A model generated the notes under the pieces. The model did not search any database and was not told where the DNA came from. It saw only the letters and a list, made by a program, of their open reading frames with translations. A stretch of 9,822 nucleotides of DNA from an uncultured Bacteroidales bacterium (GTDB taxonomy: Bacteria > Bacteroidota > Bacteroidia > Bacteroidales > Marinilabiliaceae), in assembly GCA_937892095.1 (NCBI GenBank), contig CALAVC010000128.1, positions 1 to 9,822 on the forward strand, written 5' to 3'. Position numbers and translations under genes: made by a program. Positions 8,190 through 9,822 of the stretch are shown in pieces; position 1 is the stretch's first letter; the number at the start of each line of letters is the position of its first letter.

Positions 8190-9674
8190 ATGTCGTTTGT
8201 AGAAGATAAGATAGTATCGAACGGGCTAACGTTCGACGACGTATTGCTCATCCCAGCCTACTCTGAGGTCTTGCCTCGCGAAGTAAGCTTAGTGAGCAAA
8301 TTCTCGCGCCACATAACGCTCAACGCACCTGTGGTAACAGCCGCAATGGACACCGTAACGGAATCGCGCATGGCCATTGCTATTGCACGCGAAGGCGGCA
8401 TAGGCGTCATACACAAAAACATGTCCATAGAGCAACAAGCTCGCCAAGTGGAGACAGTCAAGCGCGCAGAGAACGGCATGATATATGACCCCGTCTCGAT
8501 GCGCGACAACAAGACCGTTGGCGATGCGCTGGACATGATGAGAGAATACAAAATTGGTGGCATACCCATTGTAGACGACAAGCGCAAGCTCGTTGGCATA
8601 GTAACCAATCGTGACTTGCGGTTTGAGCAGGACATGCAGAAGCCCATCAGCCACGTCATGACCAAAGACGACCTGATAACCACAAGCCAAAAAACCGACC
8701 TCAAGGAAGCTGCTGAAATATTGCAACACTACAAGATTGAGAAGTTGCCTGTCGTAGACAACGAAGGTCGTTTGGTGGGCTTGGTAACCTACAAAGACAT
8801 CACAAAAGCCAAAGACAAGCCAATGGCATGCAAAGACGACAAAGGTCGATTGCGCGTGGCAGGTGGCGTGGGCGTAACCTACAATACATTTGATCGCATA
8901 GATGCTCTTGTTGCTGCACACGTCGATGCAATTGTCATAGACACAGCACACGGGCATAGCCGTGGCGTAATTGAGGTTCTGAAAGAAGCTCGTCGTCGAT
9001 ATACGGACATAGACATCGTGGTGGGCAACATCTGTACGGGCGAGGCGGCCGTAGCGCTCGCAAAGGCTGGCGCCGACGCTGTCAAAGTAGGCATAGGACC
9101 GGGTTCAATTTGCACTACGCGCATAATTGCTGGCGTAGGCTTCCCACAACTCTCGGCCATATATGACGTTAGCAAGGCACTGCGCGAGGCTGGTTTTGCT
9201 GATGTTCCAGTGATTGCCGATGGTGGATTGCGCTACTCTGGCGACTTCGTAAAGGCCTTGGCAGCAGGTGCAAGTTCGACGATGGCGGGCAGTCTGTTTG
9301 CAGGCGTCGAAGAGTCGCCTGGCGACACAATAATCTTCAACGGACGTAAGTTTAAGTCGTATCGAGGCATGGGCTCGCTCGAAGCAATGCAGAACGGATC
9401 GAAAGATCGCTACTTCCAAGACATGGAAGCCGACGTCAAAAAGCTCGTTCCAGAAGGCATTTCGGCGCGCGTGCCATACAAAGGCTCGCTATACGAAGTT
9501 GTCTATCAGGTGCTTGGTGGCATACGCTCTGGCATGGGATACTGTGGCGCAAAAGACATCGAAGCATTGCACAACGCTAAGTTTGTCCGCATAACGGCAT
9601 CGGGTATGAACGAAAGCCACCCTCACGACGTTTCTATAACACGTGAGGCACCAAACTACTCGCGTCAGGACTAA
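8190..9674 (+). CDS. guaB: IMP dehydrogenase
   Basis: Converts IMP to XMP with NAD+, the committed step of guanine nucleotide synthesis, in the cytoplasm. The 494-residue length is normal (about 490). Order of parts: barrel start with 'GLTFDDVLLIPAYSEVLPR' (12-30) and 'TAAMDTVTE' (50-58); tandem CBS domains (about 93-208), which bind regulatory nucleotides; 'VIDTAHGHS' (249-257) with NAD-contacting Asp251; the catalytic loop 'GIGPGSICTTR' with Cys308; 'ADGGLRYSGD' (343-352); the flap 'SKDRYFQ' with Arg407-Tyr408; and 'PEGISARVPYKG' (421-432). All catalytic residues are present. The ATG at 8190 has no Shine-Dalgarno and I see no clear TAnnTTTG box in the 66-base gap after apbE, so transcription may continue from there. 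A strong terminator follows the stop by about 20 bases. Confidence 0.97.
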   Translation: MSFVEDKIVSNGLTFDDVLLIPAYSEVLPREVSLVSKFSRHITLNAPVVTAAMDTVTESRMAIAIAREGGIGVIHKNMSIEQQARQVETVKRAENGMIYDPVSMRDNKTVGDALDMMREYKIGGIPIVDDKRKLVGIVTNRDLRFEQDMQKPISHVMTKDDLITTSQKTDLKEAAEILQHYKIEKLPVVDNEGRLVGLVTYKDITKAKDKPMACKDDKGRLRVAGGVGVTYNTFDRIDALVAAHVDAIVIDTAHGHSRGVIEVLKEARRRYTDIDIVVGNICTGEAAVALAKAGADAVKVGIGPGSICTTRIIAGVGFPQLSAIYDVSKALREAGFADVPVIADGGLRYSGDFVKALAAGASSTMAGSLFAGVEESPGDTIIFNGRKFKSYRGMGSLEAMQNGSKDRYFQDMEADVKKLVPEGISARVPYKGSLYEVVYQVLGGIRSGMGYCGAKDIEALHNAKFVRITASGMNESHPHDVSITREAPNYSRQD

Positions 9675-9690
9675 GAATAAATATATTTCT

Positions 9691-9740
9691 AAAAGGGACG
9701 CCTCCGACAATCTTTACATTGTCGGAGGTGTCCCTTTTTT
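9691..9740 (+). terminator. Strong intrinsic terminator after guaB
   Basis: A 17-bp stem with one G-T pair (9695-9711 with 9718-9734) encloses the loop CTTTAC and runs into TTTTTT (9735-9740). AAAA at 9691-9694 precedes it, so the element could also stop transcription arriving from the right on the minus strand. Confidence 0.93.
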
Positions 9741-9767
9741 GCTTATTCACTTAGAGTAGGTAAAAAA

Positions 9768-9822
9768 AGGTGTATAGGTCAAAATGCAGGCTAAAAAAAG
9801 TTTATATGTTGAGGTGGGTCAA
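9768..9822. repeat. Right copy of the inverted repeat at window end
   Basis: Bases 9768-9821 are the exact reverse complement of 1-54, with one further A at 9822. Read towards the window end it carries AGGTG-TATA-GGTCA (9768-9781) and again AGGTG-GGTCA (9811-9820), the same two half-motifs with and without a TATA spacer. No gene overlaps it. The flanks inside the two copies (ATAGAT on the left; TTTTTT on the right, read inward) are unrelated, as expected for separate copies of one dispersed element. Confidence 0.85.

Overview
The window reads as an ordinary chromosomal segment of a Bacteroidales bacterium, probably a gut, oral or rumen plant-fibre degrader of the Prevotella/Bacteroides type. 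Three things support this. Several leaders carry the Bacteroidota promoter signature TAnnTTTG, sometimes with a TTTG/TTGG box 17-20 bases upstream. Six of the seven coding genes start behind A/T-rich leaders without a Shine-Dalgarno sequence. The gene content also fits: a DUF3127-like protein with a Gly/Gln/Pro-rich tail, and two secreted GH51 arabinofuranosidases. Genus assignment is not possible from what is visible.

Layout. Bases 1-54 are one copy of a repeat that returns, inverted and identical, at 9768-9821. A tRNA-Pro(GGG) gene with its own promoter and terminator lies on the minus strand (about 64-242). All other genes are on the plus strand: a DUF3127-like OB-type protein with an SSB-like acidic tail (385-891) and a terminator; a two-gene GH51 operon (1047-4601) behind a recognisable promoter and ending at a perfect 15-bp hairpin; a Cache/HAMP methyl-accepting chemotaxis-type receptor (4704-6590); rpsU (6706-6897) with its own promoter and terminator; apbE (7065-8123), a flavin transferase lipoprotein; and guaB (8190-9674), closed by a strong 17-bp-stem terminator.

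How the genes work together. The two GH51 enzymes, from two different size/architecture classes and 3 bp apart, form one functional unit that would remove arabinose from arabinan or arabinoxylan oligosaccharides in the periplasm or at the cell surface. The others are largely independent: bS21 (translation), IMP dehydrogenase (guanine nucleotide synthesis), ApbE (covalent FMN loading of extracytoplasmic electron-transfer proteins) and a sensory receptor whose CheA/CheW partners are not in the window. No gene stretch longer than about 300 bases is unexplained; the largest non-coding block (1-384) holds the repeat, the tRNA unit and candidate promoters.

I do not see a new multi-gene system here. 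The points most worth a second look are the repeats at both ends, which look like ends of a multicopy element where assembly stopped; the DUF3127-like protein with an SSB-type tail; the receptor with substitutions in the normally conserved signalling tip; the GH51 pair; and the single Shine-Dalgarno-like site, in front of apbE.
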